Below the pieces are notes generated by a model, which saw only the letters and a list, made by a program, of their open reading frames with translations, ran no database searches and was not told where the DNA came from. Shown piece after piece: positions 1-10,642 of a stretch of DNA of 64,000 bases. The translations under genes were made by a program, and so were the position numbers. The stretch's first letter is position 1, and every line of letters starts with the position of its first letter. The stretch spans positions 17,785,748-17,849,747 of the forward strand of contig NC_133530.1 in NCBI RefSeq assembly GCF_048544455.1. The letters are read 5' to 3'. This DNA comes from Silene latifolia. Taxonomy: Eukaryota > Streptophyta > Magnoliopsida > Caryophyllales > Caryophyllaceae.

Positions 1-503
1 CTTCAATGAGAATTTGTGTCTAGGCTAGGACTCTAGGAGCAATTCTTATGCTATTAAACTTTCTAAAACAAGATAAAGCAAATCACAATAAACATACCAA
101 AAAGTCATGACTTTAGACTTTTAGGTCCTTAAGAAAGTCTTACAGTGTGACTCAGTCACAACACATGACTTGGAAAATGAAGAATCCTACGCCGATATGA
201 TTCGGAATATCACAAATTCTTGTTTAAGACGTTCATATCCGTCTTAGATACAAAATGGGTCAAATAGAAAATTAGAAGAAATGACAATAAATATGTCTCA
301 ACTATTTAAATAGGCTAATACTTGACCCCTTTTTTGAACTTAAGACCGATAAAACCGTCTTAAAGAAAACAAACTGTTTGAATATAGACCTCAAATCATA
401 TTTAAAATACCCCAATTTTTCATATAATCATATAGTATAAATAAACACTTACATTAGACATTTAGATCCACACCTCATTGTCAACACTAAAGTTTACAAA
501 ATA
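1..503 (+). promoter_or_regulatory. Upstream region of CYP72A-like copy 1
   Basis: No coding region is visible. A TATA-like TATAAATA lies at 436-443, about 60 bases before the ATG at 504. The last 60 bases, with a CACCTCATTGTCAACACTAAAG-like leader ending in ACAAAATA just before the ATG, closely resemble the leader of the third P450 copy (30480-30524). The two promoters therefore descend from one duplicated ancestor. Boundaries of the promoter are inferred. Confidence 0.5.
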
Positions 504-764
504 ATGGAGATAAGTATAAGCAATCTTGCAATTTCTTTTGTGACAATTTTCATAATAGGATGGTTATGGAAGACAATAAATTGGCTATGGTTAAGGCCAA
601 AGCAACTTGAACGATGCCTTATAAAACAAGGATTTCGAGGCAATCCTTATAAGTTTTTTAATGGTGATACCAAAGATTTATCTTCCATGGTTAAGGAAAA
701 CAATTCTAAACCTATGGAGGGTTTCTCTAATGATTTTATTCACCGGGTATCGCCTTTTCACTAC

Positions 765-1284
765 TGATGGGGCATATTCTGCACCCGCTGACCGAGTCAA
801 CATATTGAGCAAGGTCAAAGATATCCAAAGCAAGTCTCGGCCGGGCAGCTAGCCAGCCGGGGCACGTATCCGCGTACTCATATCCAAGACCCCTCGGCCG
901 GCCTGCCATGGGTCCATCGGCCGAGGGTAAAACGGTCTTTCCGCCTGCTAGCCACTTGGCCACTTGGCCACTACGTGACAAAAGGTGAAAGTCTATAAAT
1001 ACTCCTCAACCCTCATTGAGGAAAGGATCCAAAATATAACCTAAGTACCCCATAATCTGGTAATATCTTCCTTATCTCTCTACAATACATACTTAGCCAA
1101 GTAACACGCAACTTATCCCACTAAGTTCACTGACTTGGGCGTCGGAGTGAGTACGCTCGGCCAAAGCCGAGCCCTCAGTTTGTTCATTGTTTCAGGAGAG
1201 CCCAAAAGGAGGATTCAACCAAAGACATCATTCTACAAGCCACGAGTGGTAACAAATAACTGCTTCAGAATCACACCCGGAACA
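765..1284 (+). repeat. 5' LTR of the Tat element
   Basis: A 520-base direct repeat starting TGATGGGGCATATTC and ending CACCCGGAACA. A TATA-like TATAAATA lies at 994-1001, followed by a small inverted repeat (CCTCAA...TTGAGG) where transcription probably begins. It is 8 bases longer than the 3' LTR because CTTGGCCA is duplicated near 955-970. Confidence 0.93.
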
Positions 1285-4200
1285 ATTGGCACCGTCTGTG
1301 GGGAAAAGCATACTAAAAGCTAATTAAATCCCTTACAAAAAAAAACACAAAACAAAACCCACCCAACAAGCTAAGAAGATGTCAAAAACAAATGTAAGCA
1401 ATTGTGACTCGATTTAAACCGAATTACACCAAGATGATACGTCCACATTCTCAGGGTTGTGCGGTCCCCACCGCCGAGTAATTCAACCGCATACGGGATG
1501 CCAATAATACGAGATACACCGCTGTTGTTCACGACCAAGTCACCATCATGGGACATGTGGTTGATGCAGCTAAATTGAAGCTACTCCTGGACCTATTGGG
1601 TAGCACGCCGACTCACACTGTCACAACGACAAGAGCGGCGGCACCCCCACCGGAGACCAGGGCCCAAAATGTGACTCCGAGAAACTTGAACGAAGCACTG
1701 GAGGAAGCTGACCATGTCAAGACGCCGGGGGAACCCAGAGTGCCAGTGGTAGACCTAAGTCCTTCCCGCACTCGGGGGAGGACAGCGTCGCCGCGGCACC
1801 AACGACGCCTGCCCCAGAAGAGTGAAAGAAGCCCGACTCACCAGAGCCGGAGAAGGAGCCCGACTCACCAGAACCAGGGAAGAAGCCCGACTCATCGGAG
1901 TCGGAGAAGAAGCCCTTCCCGCCACGGGGAGGGGAGCCGGACTAAGGATGCGAGGAGCCGATCGCCGCGTGTCATTCAACACGTGGTCAGACAGCCCCTC
2001 AGTGCCTATGTCCTAGAGGTCCCGGTGCCGACTAAGCTAAAGTTGCCACCCATATCATACAAGGGAGAAAGCGACCCAACCGACCACGCCGAGGCTTTCG
2101 AGTCTTACATGTCGGTATGGGAGCAACCTGATGAGGTTTGGTGCCGAGTTTTCCCAACGACCCTGCATGGGATGGCACAAAGTTGGTACAAGGGGCTACC
2201 CAATGGGTCGATATACTATTATGGCGACCTAAGGGACATATTTTTGGCCCATTATTCTTGCAATAAGAGAAGGGCCGTCGAGACATCGGACCTCCTGACT
2301 ATCAAACAGGAGGGAGGCGAGTCTCTCCGAAGTTATGTGAAGAGGTTCGACGCCAAGGTTCAGCAGATTCGTGAGTGAACAAGAACCGAATCGCGCCTTC
2401 GCACCGATGAAAGGCCTCCCCAGAGGGGACTTAAAAAACGAGCTCATCAAGTGCGGCGGCCTGAACCTAGACTCCGCCAGGAAGATGGCCGACCAAGCCA
2501 TAAAGGTGGAGGACTACCACAAAACCTGGGTAGGCCACAGCGAGGCCGGGCACTCAGAGAAGAAGAGCCACCGGGAGGACAACCCGGATGAAGGACGCCG
2601 TGACAATAATAGGTCACGGTCTGACAAGTCCTCCAGGAAACAGAACTCGGCAGGCGCCGGGGGGAGTTCAGGACCGTACTACCAAAAGCGATACAATAAT
2701 CACACCCCCTTGGTCGTATCTGCTGCCGAGGTCTTCGCCCTGAGCAAGAACGAGGGTCAGAAGTGGGAGAGGCCTCCCAAGGCAAGGGGGGACGGTGACA
2801 CGAGCCAGTACTGTGAGTACCACGGCCACACCGGCCACTTAACTGACAACTGCCGGCATCTGAAGAATGCCATTGAAGAGCTGATCCGGAAGGGGAGCCT
2901 CAACAAATATGTCGCCGAAGGCCAAAAGACTAATGCCGGCGACTCAAATAAAAAATCCGTCTTTGAACGTATAGGAGTAATCCATGTTGTCATCGGGGGC
3001 AACGAGAACGGTGGGTCCGCTCATGGGCACAAACGGCACCTGAACGAACTATATCAGGCCATCAACTTTGTGCCCAAAATAGCAGCCCCCGCTTCCAGCA
3101 TCCCCGATATAACTATTGGGAAGAAGGACTACGAGGGAGTCATCGCCCCGCACAGCGACCCACTCGTAGTCCACTTGGACATAGCCAACCACCTGGTGAA
3201 GAGGTGTCTGATTGACACAGGCGCCTACACGAACATCATGTACAGAGAATGCTTTCTCAACCTCGGTCTGAAGGTTGAAGACTTGAGCCCCTGCACCAAC
3301 CCGTTGTACAGCTTTTCTGGGGCCGACCTGGTACCCCTGGGGTCAATCAGGCTGCCGATGAGGTTCGGCGAGGGAAGTGCAGCCAAGAATGTTATGTCTG
3401 AGTTCGTGGTCATTGACGGCTCGTCCGCCTACAACATTCTCATAGGCCGGGTCACTTTGAGTAAGGCCGACGCTGTGATGTCCATCCGGGCCCTTGACAT
3501 TGATGTATGTCTCGGACCGGGGGGAAGCGCATAAGCTCGTCTCAAAGAACGAGAAGGACGAAGTAGTCAATGTCCAAGTATCTGCCAGAGGGTGCAACAT
3601 ACAATCCTTCAAAGTGGCGAATAAATCAGAAAAGGGGAAGAGCCCATCCTTGCAACAGGAGGGCGAACGCATGGACACCTCCGTCGGCATGGTCGAAGGA
3701 GCGGAGACCGAGGAGGTGGAGATTGACCCAGGCCGCACCGTAACTATCGGTGTCAACCTGGAACCAAAATTCAGAGCCGACCTCCTGGACCTGCTGAGGA
3801 AGAATAAAGATGTCTTCGCCTACTCAGCGGCCGAGATGCCAGGCGTGAGCCGGGAGGTGATTGTTCACAAGCTAAACGAACTCTGCACCGCTCGCCCTGT
3901 CAAGCAGAGGATGAGAAACTCCTCAGCCGAGAAGGATGAGGCCATCAAAGCCGAGGTAGATAAATTACTAGCGGCGGGCTTTATCATGCCTTGTACTTAT
4001 CCTGAGTGGTTAGCTAACGTTGTAATGGTGAGGAAATCATCGGGGGCATGGAGAATGTGTGTAGATTTTACCAATCTTAATAAAGCATGCCCCAAAAATT
4101 GTTATCCTTTGCCTCGAATAGATAGTTTAATTGACGCCACGGCAGGCTACACTATCCGAGCTTTCTGCCGGACGCCTTCTCAGGGTATCATCAGGTATTC

Positions 4201-6984
4201 ATGGCCGAAGAAGACATGCCTAAATGCGCATTTATCACCAGAGACGGCACATTCATGTATAAAATGATGTCGTTCGGGTTGAAGAACGCTGGCGCAACAT
4301 ACACAAGACTGGTGGACAAAGTGTTCCAAAATCAAAAAGGGCGAAACGTTGAGGCTTATGTTGACGATGCTATTGTAAAAAGCAAGTCTGACAGCGAGCA
4401 TCTAGCCGATTTACACGAGACATTTTGTTCACTAAGGAAATACAAGATGAAGCTAAACCCAAAGAAGTGCAACTTCGGTGTCCGGGCCGGCAAGTTCCTC
4501 GGCGTACTTGTCAGTGCCAGGGGAATTGATGTCAATCCCGAAAAAATCCAAGCAATACTGGACCTGCCAGAGCCGAGGAACCGGAAAGAGGTAATGACGC
4601 TGACCGGGAGGATGGCAACTCTTGCCCGTTTCATCTCTCGGTCAGCCGACAAGAGCACTCCATTCTTTACAGTGCTAAAAGGGAATAATGACTTCAACTG
4701 GGGGGAGGAACAGAGCACAGCTTTCAGGCAACTGAAAGCTCATCTTCAAACTCTCCCAACCCCTGTCTAGGCCGATCCGAGGAGACGCTATATCTATACA
4801 TAGCGATTACCTCGGCCACGGTCGATGCCGTGATCGTCGAGAGAAGAAGACAAGCAGCAACACCCAATCTACTTTGTCACCCATACACTGTTGCCCGCCG
4901 AAAGAAATTGCCCACCGATTGAGAAAGCGCCTTTCTTTGTCGTCGTTGCCGCAAGGAAATCAAACCTTACTTGACGCGATCCGTGACGGTCTTAACCGAC
5001 CAACCATTGGAGAAAGCATTGGAAAAATTTGAGCAATCCGGTAGGCTCATAAAATGGGCGGTAGAACTATCCGGCTTTGGCATTCAATACAAGCCGAGGC
5101 CCTCGATAAAGGGACAGGTACTTGCAGACTTCCTAGCCGAGTGCACATATCAAGAAGAATTACATCCCGGTGTATGGTAAGTATTCACCGACGGGTCCTC
5201 CACGACGAACAGCGCAGGCCGACATCCTTATCATCAGCCCAAACGGGGACGAGTTTGAGTACGCCATGAAATTTACCTTCCCGGCGTCAAACAACGAATC
5301 CGAATACGAGGCGGTGATAACAGGAGTCGAGCTAGCTAGAGCTACCGGAGCAGAACACATTGTGTTGAAGACAGACTCACTATTGGTTACTAACCAAATC
5401 AGAGGAGAGTACGAGGCTCGGGACGACGGGATGGTACGATACCTGGAAAGGGTGAAAGCTGACACAGCAAAATTGAAGTTCTTCAAAATTCAATGCATCC
5501 CCAGGTCCGAGAACAACCGAGCCGACGCTCTCTCGAAACTTGCCAGTTCAACCATCAAGAATATCAGCCGAACCGTGCTAGTGGATATCAGGACTGCTAA
5601 AAGCATTACTGACACACTCTGCATGGTGGGCAAGATCGAGGCCGAGACGACGTGGATGACTCCGATAATGAGATACAAACTCACAAATGAGTTGCCGGAT
5701 AACCGCGGTCTGTCTCAGAAGATAAGAAGGATCGCCGCCAGGTACTTGGTGTTCGAAGGAGAATTGTACAGAAGGTCCGTAATAAGACCACTATTGAAAT
5801 GTGTCGGCCCAGCCGACGCGGAGCTAATACTGACAGAGATTAACGAAGGCATCTGTGGACATCACATGGGGGCAAGAACGGTAGCCCACAAAGCTCTCCG
5901 AGCCGGATACTTCTGGCCCACCATGCTTGAGGATTCCAGAACTAAGACCAAGAAATGTAAGAATTGTCAAATGCATGCTCCGGTGATACATGCTCCTTCC
6001 CGAGACCTACAACCGGTGCTTAGTCCCCTTCCTTTTGCACAGTGGGGGATGGATCTATTAGGGCCATTTCCAACGGCCTCCGGAGGAAGAAAGTTCCTGA
6101 TCGTCGCCATTGACTACTTCACCAAGTGGATTGAAGCTGTAGCAGTACCTGCGAAGACGACGGCGGCCGTAAGAAAAGTAATCTGGGAGAATGTCATAAC
6201 TCGTTTTGGGTTACCCCAGGTCATGGTATTTGACCACGGCCGAGAGTTTTGGAGTGACCTGATAATGAATCGGTTAGAAGAGCCGGGCATCAAGTTTCAG
6301 ATACTCCTCCGTCCGCCACCCTCGAGCAACGGACAAAGTGAGGCAGCGCCAACAAAACGATCCTCAACGGTTTGAAGAAGAAAGTTGAAGACCTAAAGGG
6401 AAGATGGGCCGATGAACTACCCGGCGTCCTGTGGTCCCTTCGGACCACGGAGAAAGAAGCAACGGGGTACAGTCCATTCCACTTAGTCTACGGGTCCGAA
6501 GCAGTCCTACCAATTGAACCAACGGTGCCGACATTCAGAACGGCCACCTTTAACCCGGTTGAAAATGAGGAAGGTCTGAGAATCTCCCTAGACCTGGTCG
6601 AAGAAAGCCGAGATACACAGTTGAGATACGCATTTTAACTGCCTCGGCAAGGCCGAAGGTAAAAACGAAAAAGCGCTCAATTAATAACGTAAGAAGGAAA
6701 GTGAAGGATTGTGATCAAAAGCCCCGGCCAAGCCGAGGGCCAGTAAGCAAACTTTATTGAAAATGATTACAAGGAGAATACAGACGACGGCCGTCCCCAT
6801 AGGGATAAGCCAAAACACAACCTACCAAAGTTTTACAAAAAACAAGGAAAAGAAAAGCAAAAGGTTACAGACATATCATTTGAAGCGCCAAAAGATGGCA
6901 GGGAGGAAAGGCTCAATAATTGGCCCCCGAACAGCTAAAGTTATCCGAGATGCCGGGTGAGTCTGGTAACGACCGCCCGTCTCC

Positions 6985-9473
6985 CTATGCTTGTTGCTGC
7001 CCTCCATCGGCAGCAGCAGCATCATCTTTGGTGGCCGGCCCAGAGGAAAGCTCGTCATTTTCACGTGCCCTTGTACTTTCAGCCTCCTCTTTGGCCTCCT
7101 TCATCTTTGCATCGTAGGCCGCCTTGGCCTCAGCTATCTGAGCAGCCTTCGCCGCCTCCGCCTTCTCCGCAGCCGCTTTCTCCGCAGCATCGGCCATCTC
7201 ATCCAGAACCTAGTCAAATTCTTGCCACGGGAAAGAGCCTTCAGGAACGAGCTTCTTGATTGCTTCCCTGGTCGCTTCCTCGGCCTGGTCCCGAAATTGG
7301 GCGCACATGTTAGGGATGACCTCAGTTTGGAGCATCTCAATGTCTTTCTCCCTTTGGGCAAGGATAGCCCTTGTGCTCCTATGTGCCTCCGACTGAGCCA
7401 AATACAGGTCCTTCCATTCTTCCCTCTTGGCAACAACGGCGTCGTAACCGCCCTTATACCTGTCCCGCTCCTCCAGCAACTTGGCAGCAGCGGCATCAGC
7501 AGCCTCAACTTTGGCCCTCTCGGCCAATAGCAGCTTCTCAGCTTCCTCCTCACGCTTTCGCAGCAAGGAGGTCCACTTAGCCTTCCCACTTCTTCCCCTT
7601 TGCGGCGGAAAGATCAAGCTTAAGCCGTTCGATCAGTGGCCCAGCTTGAGCCACGACCTTTTCTTGCTCCAAAATATGGGAGCCGGCCAATTGAGTCCAC
7701 TTCGCCAGCCTCTTGTATATTCTCGTGCCCTCTGCCACAAGCTCGGGGGGGGGGGGGGAACCTTCTGAAGTGAGAAGTCAACGGTGACATTTCTATCACC
7801 CGCCTTCTCATGCCGCTTCTCTAATTGCCGCTCAGTGAGAACGGCGACTGCCGACGGCGGATCTACAAAAAATTCACACAGAGCATCCATGTCAACATTA
7901 ATTGACACGTCAGAGAGTCTGTCATCGGGAATGCCTAATGAACCAGCTAAGTCTGAACCACAGGTTAGATCCGTACCAGTCTGGACCTTCTTAAACGGAG
8001 GGCCGGCCGAGTCATTCTTTTCCCCGGCAACGGTGGAAGCAGGCAGTGGCTCTTTTCTCTTCTTGGGAGGAGGAGGGCCCTTCGCAACAGTTACTTCCTC
8101 ATCGGTAATATCGACGACAACCACCGGCTCCGTCTGGACCGCTGGGATCGAAGAGGGAGCTGGGATTGACGTCGTGGCCGACCTAGACGCTGCCTTTGGT
8201 TTTCTTTTCGGCACGCATCCAGTTACCCGCGCCTGAGCCACCGCCGGATCCAATGCTTTCATCTGCTGGTCCATGAGTTCGTTGGGAGCCAGTCTACGAT
8301 CACGCGCGTCAGCCTTAGGATGCCGCTGAACGACCTTCCTGTCCTTATCAAGCCCCAACCTCTTCAAGACCCCCTCAGACAAATCCTAGCCAAACCGGTC
8401 TGCAAGAAACCAGACAAGAGTTAAATAAGAGAAGTAAAAACAAAGCTCAAAAAACAGGAGCATAACAGGCAAAGATGGGCCTCACACCGACCCTACTCAC
8501 CCTGGTTGAGGGCCGGTATGAGGCCGACGCGGCAAAGCAGCTCATCCTGAAAAATAATCTGAGTCGGGGGCACCCATCCCTTCTCAGCATCAAACAGCTG
8601 CATCGCCCGCTTCTCATCCGCATTAAGATAGACCTTCAAAGCGTCCATCTTAAGCTTACCCCGGGAGATATATTTCTCATATTCTCCCCGGTTCTCGCAC
8701 CGCAAGTTAACAAGGCTTTGGAAAGATCGAGGCAATGGGTAGTCCTCCGGCACTTGGACGTACACCCACCGCCGCTTCCAGTCCTTACAAGAAGTAATCT
8801 TGGACACGGAAACGTAGCCCGGCTCCATCTGCACGCTGTACCACCCCACTTTACCGGGGGTTGATGGCCGAAGATGATGAAGCCGGCGGAATAAGTTAAC
8901 TGTTGGGACCTCCCCCTTAAAGAGACAGAGCCACTTGAAGATAACTATCGTCCTAATGGCCAACGGATGCAGTTGAGCCACAGCGACGTTCATAGCTTTG
9001 ATGATGGCCGTGACGTATTCATTCAAAGGAAACCGGAGCCCATACTCCAGGTGCCTGATGTATACGCCGATATGGCCCGGGGGAGGGCAACAGACCGCCT
9101 GACCCTCCTCGGGGATAACAATTTTGTACCCCTCACCGAAGGAGAAATGACCTTCGAAAAGAGTTTCACCGGAACAACCGGCGAATTTATTGGTCCAGGC
9201 ACGATTAAGACCAGTCGTACAGGCCTCGCCGTGATCCAGGAGATGCGGCCTCTCCCCATCAGAAGGAGTCCTTTCCTCACCGTCATCATCAAAGTCATCA
9301 TCAGCTTCGTCATCATCCTCCCAATCCTCCAAAACTTTCGGATCAACCTCGGGAGACGGAGACCTGGGGCCCCTAAACCCTATTGGGGTAACAGCTAGTG
9401 CCTCCTCTTCATCAGGACGCGACGGGGAGTCCCCCGGCGCAGGATTACTAGGTCCAGCCCCAGCAGAAGACAT
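6985..9473 (-). other. Antisense coding block inside the Tat element (gypsy-type 'Transposase_28'-like)
   Basis: Opposite to gag-pol, between integrase and the 3' LTR, the minus strand has long open stretches. The largest (9473-8493, about 326 residues) starts with an acidic, Ser/Pro-rich N terminus with a DDDEADDD-type run. It is followed by a globular part that resembles the 'putative gypsy type transposon' domain (Pfam PF04195) known from plant Tat-like elements. Further along the minus strand come a Pro/Lys-rich stretch with a nuclear-signal-like KKRKEP, then an Ala/Glu/Lys-rich region with strong coiled-coil character (about 7600-7000). The function of such antisense ORFs is unknown. I treat this as a part of the fossil element and do not propose a single joined protein. 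Confidence 0.7.
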
Positions 9474-9660
9474 GGTAGCAACAATTACTTAACAAAGTGA
9501 AAGATTGAGAAAAGTTTGGTTGTTTACCTCAAAGAAAAAGTGCTACGCCGAAGTAATGACTCTGAAGGTTAGAGAAAGAAAGAAACCCTTGAAAATTTTG
9601 AGAGAAGAAATTTTTTTTGAAGGAATGAAATTTGTGCGAAAATTATGGGGCATACTGCTC

Positions 9661-9742
9661 TATTTATAGAGCAAAGCCCACGAAGAAGGACCAATCAGGG
9701 CGCAGCCCATGAAACGTCAGCCAATCAGCGCAAAGCCACGTG
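9661..9742 (-). promoter_or_regulatory. Promoter-like block for the antisense region of the Tat element
   Basis: Read on the minus strand, TATAAATA (9668-9661) lies about 190 bases before the antisense ATG at 9473. Upstream of it lie two CCAATCA motifs in inverted sense (9691 and 9721) and a CACGTG G-box (9737-9742). The order G-box, CCAAT, TATA, start codon is what a plant RNA polymerase II promoter would show. The motifs are visible in the sequence; promoter activity is inferred. Confidence 0.5.
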
Positions 9743-10130
9743 TCAAGCATGCAGCCGTGGAATGTCAATCGACAAACAGTTACGAAACTTCTTCAACACG
9801 CTCCTTGGCAGAATGCCAATCGACGTATCTTCTTCAACACGACCCTTGGTATCTACTCGCCAAACGGCCCGCTGACCAACCGAGCTAGACAGCACCGGCT
9901 GGGGGCAATCAAAAGCACACGGCACTCACAACCTCGGTCTCGGCCAGCGTCACTTACTTTTCCACATTTGATGCCCTTTACACATCCATGTGGAGGGGGG
10001 ATACGGTACGGCCTAAGCAGAACCAAGCCGAGGTAGAAGAAGCCGAAGCAGGAAATTTTTACTTGCGCAGAATATACGCTCAACATACATCGGAGCCCAT
10101 ACCACGGCATAGACGACGCTGGGGGCAAAT

Positions 10131-10642
10131 TGATGGGGCATATTCTGCACCCGCTGACCGAGTCAACATATTGAGCAAGGTCAAAGATATCCAAAGCAAA
10201 TCTCGGCCGGGCAGCTAGCCAGCCGGGGCACGTATCCGCGTACTCATATCCAAGACCCCTCGGCCGGCCTGCCATGGGTCCATCGACCGAGGGTAAAACG
10301 GTCTTTCCGCCTGCTAGCCACTTGGCCACTACGTGACAAAAGGTGAAAGTCTATAAATACTCCTCAACCCTCATTGAGGAAAGGATCCAAAATATAACCT
10401 AAGTACCCCATAATCTGGTAATATCTTCCTTATCTCTCTACAATACATACTTAGCCAAGTAACACGCAACTTATCCCACTAAGTTCACTGACTTGGGCGT
10501 CGGAGTGAGTACGCTCGGCCAAAGCCGAGCCCTCAGTTTGTTCATTGTTTCAGGAGAGCCCAAAAGGAGGATTCAACAAAAGACATCATTCTACAAGCCA
10601 CGAGTGGTAACAAATAACTGTTTCGGAATCACACCCGGAACA
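10131..10642 (+). repeat. 3' LTR of the Tat element
   Basis: A 512-base direct repeat of 765-1284, about 99 percent identical. It is preceded by the G-rich stretch GCTGGGGGCAAAT that should serve as the polypurine tract, and followed by the target duplication ACTAC and then the rest of P450 exon 1. Relative to the two solo LTRs of the same family in this window it lacks an internal segment of about 60 bases. Confidence 0.93.

Larger units (their letters stand above)
765..10642 (+). mobile_element. Ty3/Gypsy Tat-lineage LTR retrotransposon, young, coding part broken
   Basis: The element is about 9.88 kb, runs from TG to CA, and is flanked by the 5-base duplication ACTAC (760-764 and 10643-10647). 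Parts in order: 5' LTR 765-1284; a primer-binding-like site just after it (TTGGCACCGTCTGTGG, from 1286); gag about 1550-3000 with a knuckle-like CCHC region near 2810-2860; protease with a DTG motif near 3215; reverse transcriptase about 3900-4650 with YVDD near 4360; RNase H about 4960-5560; integrase about 5800-6640; an antisense coding block about 7000-9473; a G-rich purine tract before 10131; 3' LTR 10131-10642. Gag-protease-RT-RNase H-integrase order and the antisense region before the 3' LTR are typical of the Tat branch. The coding part is broken, with roughly half a dozen interruptions. The LTRs differ by about five substitutions plus an 8-base tandem copy, so at about 1e-8 per site per year the insertion is of the order of half a million years old. 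Confidence 0.93.

Noticed and set aside
736-981. Minus-strand open frame in the LTR (and its twin at 9853-10329)
   Set aside because: It lies in the non-coding LTR, recurs only because the LTR is duplicated, and has no family similarity that I recognise.
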